Below, one piece after another: positions 1 to 10,087 of a stretch of 64,000 nt of DNA. The stretch comes from Aquatica leii (Eukaryota > Arthropoda > Insecta > Coleoptera > Lampyridae). The number at the start of each line of letters is the position of its first letter. The stretch's first letter is position 1. The translations under genes and the position numbers were made by a program. The stretch is taken from the NCBI GenBank assembly GCA_035610365.1, contig CM069432.1, forward strand, positions 12,834,001 through 12,898,000. Reading direction: 5' to 3'. The notes beneath the pieces were generated by a model, which worked only from the letters and a program-made list of their open reading frames with translations, did not search any database and was not told where the DNA came from.

Positions 1-686
1 ATGCAACAATATTACTCAAGATCTTTCAAAGAGAGTTGAATGCTACAAAGAAGTAACATCAGCCTTTAGATTTTTTTTACGATAGATAAAGAAGAAGTCA
101 AGATGTCAATTAATATTTTATGCGAGGAATATAGAAAAGATGTTGATGAAACCAAAGAGAACTTATATAATGAAATTACTCATTTTCTAGAATTATGCAA
201 TAATTTAAATAAAAATACAATTTATGAAAAATTTGAGATCATACAAAATGTAAAAGCACTTACTTTCCCCAATATTTTAACTTACTGCAAATTTATTTGA
301 CGATACAAATTTCTAATGCGTCAGGTGAGCGGTCTTTTTCAGCTTTAAAAAGAATAAAGACATATTTTAGGTCAAATTTGGGCCAAGAAAACCTAGACGC
401 ATTATCACTATTATATATAGAAAATGACTACTGAATTGTGATAAGTTTGCTAATACCAAGTCAAGAAAGAAAGTTTTGTCTTGTGCATTTTTTGGAATAT
501 GTTTTTTTTTTGTTTGTGTTATTTGGAATTTTCTGTTTTTTTTATATTTTGAAATGTTATTTTTTAGAATTTTTTTTCGTTTGTTTTATGGGTTTTACAA
601 TAAACAATAATAATTAAAGCATGTGTTTACTTGTTATAAAAAACTGACAACGAATAGTAATGAAGGGGACCCCTAAATGTCTCTGG
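1..686 (+). pseudogene. hAT transposase, 3' fragment (ZMYM1-type), cut by window edge
   Basis: This is the C-terminal part of a hAT transposase of the zinc-finger MYM-type-1-like clade, followed by its 3' non-coding end. Residues before the dimerisation domain read from 103 to 297. After a one-base loss near 285, relative to the copy at 2572-5260, the frame moves and continues at 301-434 with ASGERSFSALKRIKTYFRS and LYIENDY before a stop; this is the classic hAT dimerisation block. The 3' end shares AATAGTAATGAAGGGG with the inverted copy. It is nearly identical to that copy over roughly 650 bp, so both are young or were homogenised. The 5' part lies outside the window. Confidence 0.85.
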
Positions 687-1589
687 AAAATTTATGTGTA
701 AAGAGAAAATCATGATATCAAAAATTATTGATTAACAATTCTGCAACTATGACGATAAACACTTTCTTAAAATACTGCCACCTTTATAAAATCGCAATTA
801 GGGGTAACAACAACTGCTCCAACCATTTTTAGGTTTATAATTCTTCACTTTCTATGGAATAAATTGTTGCTTTTACTGAATTTTAAATAAAGAAAAACTA
901 GTTTCTTTTAAAAGTATTAAATAATTTCCGTTGTTATTACATAAATAGCATAAAATTGATTTTCAAAAAATAACACCCCGCGTGAATGGCACAGACACTA
1001 TATATTTTCATCAATTAACAAAGAAAACATTTCAAAAAATACTGTTATGTTATATTTAGAAAGAACAAACAGCCATGAACCAAATTAATGTAATGTAATT
1101 AAATCAATTACTTTGCATTAAATTGGATGAAACGATGTAAAACGCATATTAAATGTGTCGTTAGAAAATGTAAACAAACTTTCACTAATTCATATTCAAT
1201 ATGAGAACATTAAATCGGTTGAAATGAGAAAAACAAATATCTATTTAAATATAATTATAGATTATGAAAATAAATATTATCTTATAGAAAAATAAGTCAT
1301 TCATTATAATTTAGGATTATCCAAAACCTCATCTATCTACAAGTTCCATTAATTAAAAGAAGGGGGATGATGTATATAAGTGCTATAGAAGTTAAAGATA
1401 AACAAGGTTAAAGGTTATGACAGATAAGCATAAATTTATAGCGTCAAGGTTTTTACTGAAACGTACTAATTTTTTAATATTAGTTTTAAACCGATATTAT
1501 TTAATTAGTCAATTACTTTTCTAGTGTAATTCTTTCTGTTAACTATCAGTCAACATACATATAAAATACGTTTATGTAATATAGCAAAA
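687..1589. other. AT-rich non-coding stretch
   Basis: I see no coding potential or recognisable element here. A TATA-like TGTATATAAG lies at about 1371-1380, and an arthropod initiator-like TCAGT lies near 1545-1549, about 40 bp before the ATG at 1590. These are weak promoter hints only; both motifs are expected by chance in AT-rich DNA. Confidence 0.4.
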
Positions 1590-1688
1590 ATGTTATACCG
1601 TTCTATGAAGTATAAAGTAATCGCTCGAGCTGTATCTTTGCTTACAATGATATCGGCCTTAGCACATGCGAAGATGGGATTAGGTCAA
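1590..1688 (+). CDS. Possible first coding exon with signal peptide (hypothetical)
   Basis: The sequence is an ATG in the favourable context CAAAAATG, then 33 codons. They begin MLYRSMKYKVIARAVSLLTM and end with a small-residue stretch ISALAHA that looks like a signal-peptidase site. The exon would end in phase 0 at CAA, directly followed by a strong donor GTGAGT at 1689. The open frame runs on to 1787 but is then interrupted, as expected for an intron. Positive residues before a hydrophobic core fit a secreted or membrane protein. No later exon joins in this phase: the 30546 exon needs phase 1. It is therefore a separate gene continuing elsewhere, or a chance reading frame. No family is recognised. 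Confidence 0.4.
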
Positions 1689-2571
1689 GTGAGTTTACTC
1701 TGGTGTTTTTATTGCATCGTGCAGTGTGTACAACAAACTTTATTCATGGTAGTATTTTTTTGTACTAATATTCTGAGAAAACATTAAAGATATGGTACTG
1801 GCTTTTTATTAGTGGTTTTGATTATGTATTGAGAAGAGTTCATAAAACCAATGTAATTTTTTTTAAACGAAGATTGTGATTTATTCACTAGATGCAACCT
1901 GTAATAAGACGTTTAAAAATAACTAAAAACAATTTCTCATAGTTGTATTTATTGCTTCTTAGTAGTAATAGTGCGATAACAAGTATTAATTTTGTTGAGT
2001 ATCACTGAAAAATTTGTTAACAGATACACCGCAAGACATTAAACAGGTGTTTGAAGAACCATATTTTTGATTGTTAGATTATTAGACAGCACGAAACATC
2101 ACTATTTTACGCTCTAATTAATTTAGATAAGTTAAAAAGGATATTATAGCTGTGTTCTATGAGCTGGATACAGTGCCGCACTCAGACTGAGGTCATGGAG
2201 GGAGGAAATTAACCGTGATTAAAAACCAAGAAAGGGAGGCAAATTTAACCCTTCACGACAATTGTTCACAGTTACTATATGCTACTGCACATTAGACTTT
2301 ATCAACAATTTTATATTGCTAACCAATATCCATTAGAGAGGTTGATATTCAAGTACTATTAAACTGTTTTAATTAAAATATAAAATCATATTTTGCGTTT
2401 TTTTTCTTCTTCCGTTTACATCTATTTTAGACAAAAGCTTTTTTTTCAACGTTACGGTATTGCACTGTTTGAATCCATTTTGATCTAACCGTTTTGTTAA
2501 ATCATCGTACGATAAGTGGTCTTCCTTTTTCTCCTTTATTAATATGATCTTAACCTAATTTCGGACCATGG
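1689..2571. other. Presumed intron or intergenic DNA
   Basis: This is AT-rich sequence with no supported gene. A slightly GC-richer patch at 2160-2250 (CAGTGCCGCACTCAG near 2172) resembles a transposon terminus, but no matching partner end or target duplication was found. Confidence 0.3.
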
Positions 2572-2863
2572 GCGCTGGAGATTTAGAGGCCCCCTTCATT
2601 ACTATTCGTTGTCAGTCTTTTATAACAAGTAAACCCGTGCTTTAATTATTAATGTTTGTTGTAGAAACCATAAAACAAACGAAAAAAATTCTAAGAAATA
2701 ACATTTCAAAATATAAAAAAAACAGAAAATTCCAAACAACACGAACAAAAAAAACATATTCTAAAAAATACACAAGACAAAAGTTATATAACTTTCTTTC
2801 TTGACTTGGTATTAGCAAACTGCCCTATAATACTATCACAATTCAGTTGCTCTAGTTCGTCAT

Positions 2864-2894
<31 letters not shown>

Positions 2895-5260
2895 TAGTAA
2901 TAATGCGTCTAGGTTTTCTTGGCCCAAATTTGACCTTAAATATGTCTTTTCTTTTTAAAGTTGAAAAAGACCGCTCACCTGACGCATTAGAAATTGGTAT
3001 TGTCAAATAAATTTGCAGTAAAGTTAAAATATTGGGAAAGTAAGTGCTTTTACATTTTGTATGATCTCAAATTTTTCATAAATTGTATTTTTATTTAAAT
3101 TATTGCATAATTCTAGAAAATAAGTAATTTCATTATATAAGTTCTCTTTGGTTTCATCAACATCTTTTTTATATTTCTCGCGTAAAATATTAATTGACAT
3201 CTTGACTTCTTCTTTATCTACCGTAAAAAAAAATCTAAAGGCTGATGTTACTTCTTTGTAGCATTCAACTCTCTTTGAAAGATCTTGAGTAATATTGTTG
3301 CATATAACAATAAAGATTTCAATTCTGAAACTCTATTTCCCCTTTAAAATTGTTTCACTTTTACCTGTTTGAATGTCAGTTTTGTAGAATATGTTTAAGA
3401 TATCCCCGTCTTCGCAAAAGAAAGTTTTCGCTTCTAATTCAATTCCGTTAAAATTATTTCTTATTTCTTCAACAAAGAGCAAACGAGATGTCATTAATTC
3501 TACTCCAAATGACACGTTCAGGTCCGCAGTTTCTAACATTTTGCTTGTTGCATTCACAAATTGCAAAATTCTTGTCCAAATCAATGTTAATAGAGCTATC
3601 TCAAATGTGTCCATTTTATTCAACAGAGCCTTGGCTTCATTTCGAACTGCTGGTTGTCTCTATTATTGCTTAACTGAAAATGTTTGTTGGTTCTGTAGTT
3701 TCAATTTCTTTACAAAACATTTGCAGCTTTCTTTCAGTGAATTCCATCTTTGAGGAGAAGCCGAAAAAAACGTGTAAATACTTTGAACAGTGTTGAAATA
3801 ATCAGTTACTCCTAAGCTGGATTTACATGCAAAGTTTACTGCAAGATTTAAAGAATGATTCGCACATGGGACATAAATAGCGGTTGATGACAATCCTCGT
3901 ATTCTTGCTTAAAGCCCTGTATACCAACACGACATATTTGCTGCATTATCATAGGTTTGCCCTCGACAGTTTTCAATATCCAAGTCTAACTTTTGTAATT
4001 TATCTATAACAACATCTGTTAAATATTCCGCAGTGTGTCTCTCCAATCGAATAAATCCGAGGAATCTCTCAACTACCGTATTGCCCTTTACATACCTGAG
4101 GATAAAGGTAAGCTGATCTTGATGTGCGGGGTAGAGTCTACAATTATAGCAAAGTATTTGTTTTTTTTAATTTCTAGTATAAAATTCTCTACAAGTTTTC
4201 TTTCATCACTTCCAAGAATTAATTGCAAATTTGGTGAGACAGGTAGCTAACTGATCCTTTTCCTTTATTTGCATGTCGCTGCAAATGCTCAGCTAAGAAG
4301 TTGTCAAATTTAGCCAAATACGCAAGACAACTTAAGTAATTTCTTTTATGACGATTTGTTAAATCCTCATTGGATCTACGGAAAGCTAATTCTTGAGAAG
4401 CAAGTAATTGCTTATTTTTGCTTATTGCAATTTTTCTTAGGACCTTTATCCAATAGGCAGCTTCGTGTTCTATTGGTTCTTTCAAGCCAGTCTCTAGAAC
4501 TCTGATTAATGATGATCTTATTATTAATGAATGTAACCATAGAGTTCAGATGAGACTTACTTTCTCCGTGAGATTTGAGCAAACTTTTCAAATGTTTCCA
4601 GTGGGTACATCCAAAATCAGTTAAACTATTTTTTTCAGTTGAAAATAATTTACACGGGTAACAATAGACAGTTTTAACATTTGCGTCGTATATTAGCCAA
4701 TCTCTCTTCTCTTTGCCTCTATTAGGTTTTACTCTATAAAAGTTGCTCTCATTTAATATTCTGTAATAAACTTTGTCTCCATTTTGATAATTTTTTTCAG
4801 TATTTTCTAGGGGATCACTCTTTGGTTTAAAAATTATCACAGTTCTAATAAAATGATCAGTCTTAAAATCAGGCCATTTTGAAATCGTAGGTGTTTCGTC
4901 GTCTTTTGGGATAACTGTTTCCACCGGTACTACATCAGATCTGCTGTCATTTTCTAATGTGATAAGATTATCTTGTCTGTCTAAATTTTAATGTTTATTT
5001 GCTTCAGATCCAGTTGCAGTTGTTCTTGCTCACTTCCAACGGAAAAGAACAACTGTATTTGTAGCAAACAAAAAGTCGTTATCTTTTAATTTTTTCTTGC
5101 AACTTTATCTATTTTTTCTTTTTTTTGCGCCTGATGGATGTCGATAACTCATTTTTGCACCTAGACGCCTACAAACAAATAAGTCGTTAGTAACAGTGAG
5201 GAGTGTGATTTCAAAAAGGTATATGTGCACTTAAATTAAATTTAACAAAAACGTGAAAAG
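2572..5260 (-). mobile_element. hAT DNA transposon, ZMYM1-type, inverted relative to 1-686
   Basis: The element reads on the minus strand. Its 3' end lies at about 2572 (CAGCGCCCATGGTCC outward on the minus strand); its 5' end is uncertain, somewhere beyond the start codon at 5152. The last 650-700 bp are nearly identical, in inverted orientation, to 1-686. An (AT)n microsatellite has expanded at about 2868-2893 inside the 3' coding end, where the partner copy is short. I could not define the 5' terminal inverted repeat or an 8-bp target duplication. Confidence 0.75.
2870..5152 (-). pseudogene. hAT transposase (zinc finger MYM-type 1-like), broken
   Basis: The start at 5152 is chosen because MSYRHPSGAKKRK is the usual N-terminus of this clade. 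Then follow the TTF-type zinc-finger region at 4412-4924 (VYCYPCKLFSTEK, FGCTHWKHLKSLLKSHGES), the post-finger helix at 4219-4485 (YWIKVLRKI, FLAEHLQRHANKGKG), a DDE-core segment at 3663-3893 (CANHSLNLAVNFACK, FFSASPQRWNSLKES), a segment at 3333-3623, and the C-terminal dimerisation block near 2930-3010. Several frameshifts and stops separate these pieces, for instance a stop after KKRKNR and frame changes near 4480 and 3900. Family function is cut-and-paste transposition; this copy cannot make a full protein. Confidence 0.85.
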
Positions 5261-6269
5261 GTTTGGCGTTGAGACCTACCAAAATATGTTTTTAATGCAT
5301 TAATAAAATATCTGTTTGCATAAATAAATTTTTTTTAATGCTTACTTCATATTTTGGAAAAAAATTAAATAAAACGTTATGTACATGTCTAGTTTTGCTT
5401 GAACTAAAAGTGTCTTGTATTGTCTGAACAGATTCTGGACGACATGTCCTGTTCTGTTTGAGCTAGTTACGCTAAGGTAAAATTTAAATCACCAAGGTAC
5501 CGGCTTTTTAAATTTTACATGGATATATTGATGGAAGTAATAGAATTTAGTGGAAAACTGAAAAAAAACGTGTTTTTACAAAATGTAGACATGTCCTTTG
5601 TAGAATGAACGATCCTCAGATATTCGTAAAACTGTTAAAATAGTATTTCTTACCTATCACTTTTTTGTAACAAATTTAATCACTCACTACGTTGTTGACA
5701 AGTTATAACGGTTTAGAAACGTAAAAAATTCGCACTGTATTTTAGAAGTAGCCATTACTTTTTTATTATATAGGTATCTAGACAAAGTTAATCATTGATT
5801 TTACTTTTACTAACTGAAAAGCTTGCTTATGTATTTGTTTAAAAATTTTGAATAAAATAAAGCATATTGATGACTGCTAAGAAAAACAATTAGAGGTTAA
5901 CAATTCGTCAATTAAACAATTTACACAGTGGAACCCGCAAAGCCAAAAAATCGGATTGCTCTGCCGTTAATTATGTTGTGATTAATGCGATAACAATATA
6001 AAATAACTAAAAACGTTTCTATTTAATGCTAAAAGATAGAGTTAGATACATATTTGTGAACATAATCTCAGGTCCCCTCTCTAACTACGTGCCTTGGTGC
6101 TGGTGCCACGAAGGCGAGGGCGAGAGCATCATGTACCTACGAACCCCCAACGTTAGATGAATAGAACATAGGCGTACGCCGGGCCGCCCGTGTGTATCGT
6201 ATAAGATTATTTTCGGAAAATAGGTAAATTAATTAACGGACTTAATTTATATTTTTTTTCATTATTTTT
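5261..6269. other. AT-rich spacer with a GC-richer tail
   Basis: I see no gene. The patch at 6070-6205 is markedly more GC-rich than its surroundings and may be a remnant of an unidentified repeat. Three ACATGTC-like words lie at about 5382, 5440 and 5590; they look like chance. Confidence 0.3.
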
Positions 6270-6274
6270 TAATT

Positions 6275-6345
6275 ACAATGATATGCGGGGGCCCGGGCCC
6301 TTGGACGCCCCCCCCCCCAAGCGCACAGCGAATCAACCAGAACTG
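6275..6345. repeat. GC-rich terminus-like segment with poly-C run
   Basis: ATGCGGGGGCCCGGGCCC is followed by a run of ten C residues and then AAGCGCACAGCG. Such GGGCCCGGGCCCC blocks often mark the ends of insect hAT elements, but no partner end or coding sequence was found here. It may equally be low-complexity sequence. Confidence 0.3.
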
Positions 6346-6540
6346 TATGTACCTGAAGCTAGCTTATTGTATATCTTTGGTTTGTATAGCGTTGTTGACG
6401 TTTCTTCTCTGGCATATTTGTTTGTATTTAAAAAAAGGAAACAAACCGTTTTTAATGAAAGAAAAAGTATTTCAATATTAGCATTTAATTGTTTAAACAT
6501 ACTATACAGGATATCTCACGGTGACCGTCGGTTAGAAGTA

Positions 6541-8909
6541 TGGTAAAATGGGATAACATTGACACAACTTTAAAATTGATTTTTTTTTGGCACATAGCAG
6601 TTTGGTATATGACTGCTTTTGTGACAGAATGAAGATATATCTACCTTTTCTACACTGTATATGATAGAATATGAATATACCAAGTCGCTTACAGAATTTA
6701 ATTTTTTTTTAAAAGTGGTAATGTGTCAATGTTACCCATGGCACGTCTAACATTGACACACTCATAAAAACAGCTAATATGTCAATATTTTGCATGTATA
6801 GTGTAACATTGACAAATGTCCTAGATATTTTTATGGAAAATCATAGAAATAAAACAATAAATACTTAATTAAGAAACTTTGTACTTAATTTTAGATAGTT
6901 ATACACCTACGTATTATAATAAAGCTAGTTAATCTTAGGAGGCGCTTTATAATTAGAAGGAAGAAAGTTGACATGAAAGTAATGCATTCTTTCTCAAAAA
7001 GTTGACCATAATTTCGCTGTCATTTACTTCCAACACTTGTCCAACATAGTGAATGCATTCTTCCTTTTCTACACAACTTTTAGAATTATTAAATCTGACG
7101 AGGACCCATGAATTTGCAACTATATTTTGGTTACTTCCGTCGAACTTCACAATTTCCTTTGCTTTACCACAATTATCTTCTTCTGTTGCACTGCTATTAT
7201 TTTCATCGTGTGAAATGTCATCATCTGTATCATGGACAAGTTGTAAACTAGCATCACTATCTGAGGTTTCTTCAGTTTTTTCAACAGGCTTCTTGCTTTT
7301 TTGTTTTAGAGTTTTTCTTACTGTTGCTTTTCTTTTGTTTTTCTCATTTTCTATCATTCTTAGTCTAACATCGTCCGCTGTTAATGTTTCCGCAAATTTT
7401 CTTCTGAGTTTACTTTTTTTTTGTATTACTGTTTTGGCTTCTTGCCGTCTTAATAGTCATTAGTGATAATTCCAACTTTTTAGGTGTAATATCTTCCAAC
7501 TGTTCAGGAAGTGGAGTAGTTGGTAGTGAGAATTGACTGTAACCTGCAAAATCGGGTGTTGGTGTTTCATTTTCTTTTTCTACTGTGGATGTGGTTGGTT
7601 GAATTTTATTTTCTGAAGAACATATGACGGTTGATGATATGGATTTTTTAATATCCTTTCTTTAGATAAGGGAAAAATTCCAGGCCCCTCGAAATCACTT
7701 ACTGAATTGGCCCTAGAAAAACACCCAGTTTCTTGAAGTTTTTTTAACAGACCAGGAAACACTACCTTGTCGGCGTTTTTAAACCCAGTTTCTTGATAAA
7801 AACTTTTTAGAACATTATGCCATGCTGTTTTAACAGGTTTAAAAACTCCAACATCTAACGGCTGTAGAACATGCAATGTGTGCGAAGGCAAACAGAACAG
7901 TTCAATATTGTTTTTTATAGCCATGTCAATAAGTTATAGTGTTATGTGGGAATTGTGGCCATCAAATATTAGTAGTTTCGGTCCACTTAACGCAGCGGTA
8001 GCTCTCACAAAAACATTTTCGAACGAATCTGCAAACTGGGCTGCCTCCATCCAGCCGGATGGAGAACAGTTATACACAGTATTTTCTGGTCCATTTTGAC
8101 ACCATGTTGCGTAAAGATGTAGACCTTTGTAATTTACAAATAAGAGAAGATATTCACCGATTGCACTACAACATGCTAGAACGGTGTAAGTAGTTTTTGG
8201 TACATTACCCACAAGTTTCAGTGAGTTGTGTGAACCTCTGCGACATAAAATTTTTTGAACACTAGCGTCAGTTTGAAAGCCTGATTCGTCACAATTAAAC
8301 ACATTCTGTGGTTTATTCGACAATTCCAGCCTTTCAATCGTGGCTTTTAGCTTTTCGTAAAAGTCATTGAGCACTTCCAAAGAACAAGCATTTGCCCTAT
8401 TTTTAGGTAGATTTTGTGCGACTCTGTTACTGAGTTTTTTCTTCAACGACGTTCAAAAGATTTAATCCAGTCAATACCTGGTAATCCATTTTTAAATGGA
8501 TTTGGACGATCCATTCGTTTGAGATAATCCTGAACACAAATACGTAATTTAAAACGATCGATTCCGAAGCCCCAGTCAGCTACTTTTATTATAGCATTTA
8601 CCAGGAGTTTTTCTTCTTGTAAAGTGAGTACTGTGGGGCGGCCAACTGGTTTGCATTTATAGTTTTTCAAGTGGTTTATTAACGTTGAACGGTTAATTCC
8701 ATACATTTCACTAGCTCTCTTGACACTTAAACTTCAATTTTTTACTTGATTTATGGCGTTTACCATACTGTCTTCATCATAGGTTTTATATTTTCTGGGA
8801 ATTTCGCCAAGCTTCTTTTTGCGAGGCATTTCTGCAAAGAGAAAAAACATAGACACATTTATAGAGTGTAACATTGACACAGGTGTCAATCTTAACCTTC
8901 ACACGAAAG
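6541..8909 (-). mobile_element. pogo/Tigger-like DNA transposon
   Basis: It is inserted immediately inside the left inverted repeat of the mariner. The left end begins at 6541 after TA, and the right end lies near 8909 before TA. The ends are imperfect inverted repeats: GGGATAACATTGACAC on the left against GGTTAAGATTGACAC on the right read inward. The motif TAACATTGACA recurs inside the ends, near 6553, 6748, 6804 and 8868, probably as subterminal binding sites. The transposase reads on the minus strand. Confidence 0.7.
6953..8829 (-). pseudogene. pogo/Tigger-type transposase (HTH-psq, DDE, C-terminal domain)
   Basis: The start at 8829 gives MPRKKKLGEIPRKYKTYDED, typical of pogo-like proteins. 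Pipsqueak-type helix-turn-helix residues follow (ASEMYGINRSTLINHLK). DDE motifs are visible: NCDESGF near 8300, FDGHNSH near 7945 and DFEGPGIFPLS near 7680, with LPSHTLHVLQPLDVGVF between them. A C-terminal region (WVLVRFNNSK, HYVGQVLEVN) ends at 6953, a small domain often seen in insect pogo proteins. Breaks are one stop after NQVKN, a frameshift at about 8444, one in-frame stop before LIDMAIKNN, and further shifts near 7370-7580. The catalytic residues that can be read are kept, so the decay is modest. Confidence 0.88.
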
Positions 8910-9162
8910 TAGAACTTCATCAAATTACAGAATTTAAATTGAAATAAACTAATATTTGTAATTATATTTAAATAATTAAATTTATAATTACATAGGTACT
9001 TTACAAAACATGGTTGGCTTTGAAAATTTTGAAACAAACAATAACTAAATTATAATAAAAATTTGTAGCGTGTGTAGGGTATAACAACAAATTAATATTA
9101 AGTTAAACCTATGCGATATGTTCTACGCTCATGGAACCACTAGGCTAATTTAAACCCATTAT

Positions 9163-9980
9163 TTATATTAAATTTTTAAAATAGTTACCATTCACTTCCA
9201 TACATTTCATAACACGTGTTTTAACACCCTGACTCGTTGCTCTACTGATCTTTAAAGGATCTAAATTATTAAATGTTGCGATAACGCGACCCCGTAGTTC
9301 TTCTCTGGTATTAACAGGAGTTCCGTACACTTTTGATTTAATAGTGCCCCACAAATAAAAATCCAATGGCGTTAGATCTGGCGATCTTGCTGGCCACAAC
9401 GAAGGATCCAGACTCTAATCCATCGGTCTTTGAACTTTGTTCCTGCAGCGGTAAAATGAGCTGGAGCACCATCTAATTGGTATTGGTAATTTAGACCTGG
9501 TTTCTTAAAATACTTGAATATCTTTCACCGTTTAAATTCTCGTCATAAATAAAACAATACAAGCGGTGGTTCATTAACATTGCGAACACGTTGAAGTTAA
9601 ACTTTTGCTGATAATTGTTTGGTCTGATTGCAAATGGATTTTCATGCGAGCAAATATGTAAATTATGCCGATGAATAATACCCTCTTTAGAAAATTTTGA
9701 TTTGTCTGACCAAATAATTTTCTGAAGAAAATTTAGATGTTCTTGAATCGTCACAAGCATCATTTCGCAATATTGCACCCGTTGTATTTGATGGATGTAA
9801 TTCTTGACCAGTTGAAAATTTAAAATCGTGCATTTTATGATTATTTAAAATTCTATGTATCGAACTTCTGGAGTATCCAAGATCCCTTTCCGCCGAACGA
9901 ACAGAACTTTCAGGGAAAACATTAAAGTATCCCAATACATTGGTTTCTGCAGCTTCATTGAACACAATTTTGTGGCGCAT
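9163..9980 (-). pseudogene. Mariner-like transposase
   Basis: The start at 9980 gives MRHKIVFNEAAETNVLGYFN. A helix-turn-helix region follows (SSVRSAERDLGYSRSSIHRIL). The catalytic region reads IIWSDKSKFSKEGIIHRHNL (first Asp), NFNVFAMLMNHRLYCFIYDE, then a damaged stretch at 9400-9490 matching QLDGAPAHF (second Asp), then WPARSPDLTPLDFYLWG (third Asp). The C-terminal end VNGNYFKNLI closes at 9163. Two or three frame changes lie between 9390 and 9780. It belongs to the element bounded at 6507 and 14195; its 5' non-coding region received the hAT at 10088. Confidence 0.88.
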
Positions 9981-10087
9981 TTACTTTTCCAAAATTTAGA
10001 AAATTCTTTTCAGTCTTCCTGAATTTTTGTTCTGTCATTGCAGGCAAATGCGGATATCTTTCGATAAAGTTTCTGCAGGTCCGAAGA

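Noticed and set aside
5380-5600. p53-type response elements (ACATGTC words)
   Set aside because: The words are isolated and imperfect and occur in AT-rich DNA with no gene nearby.
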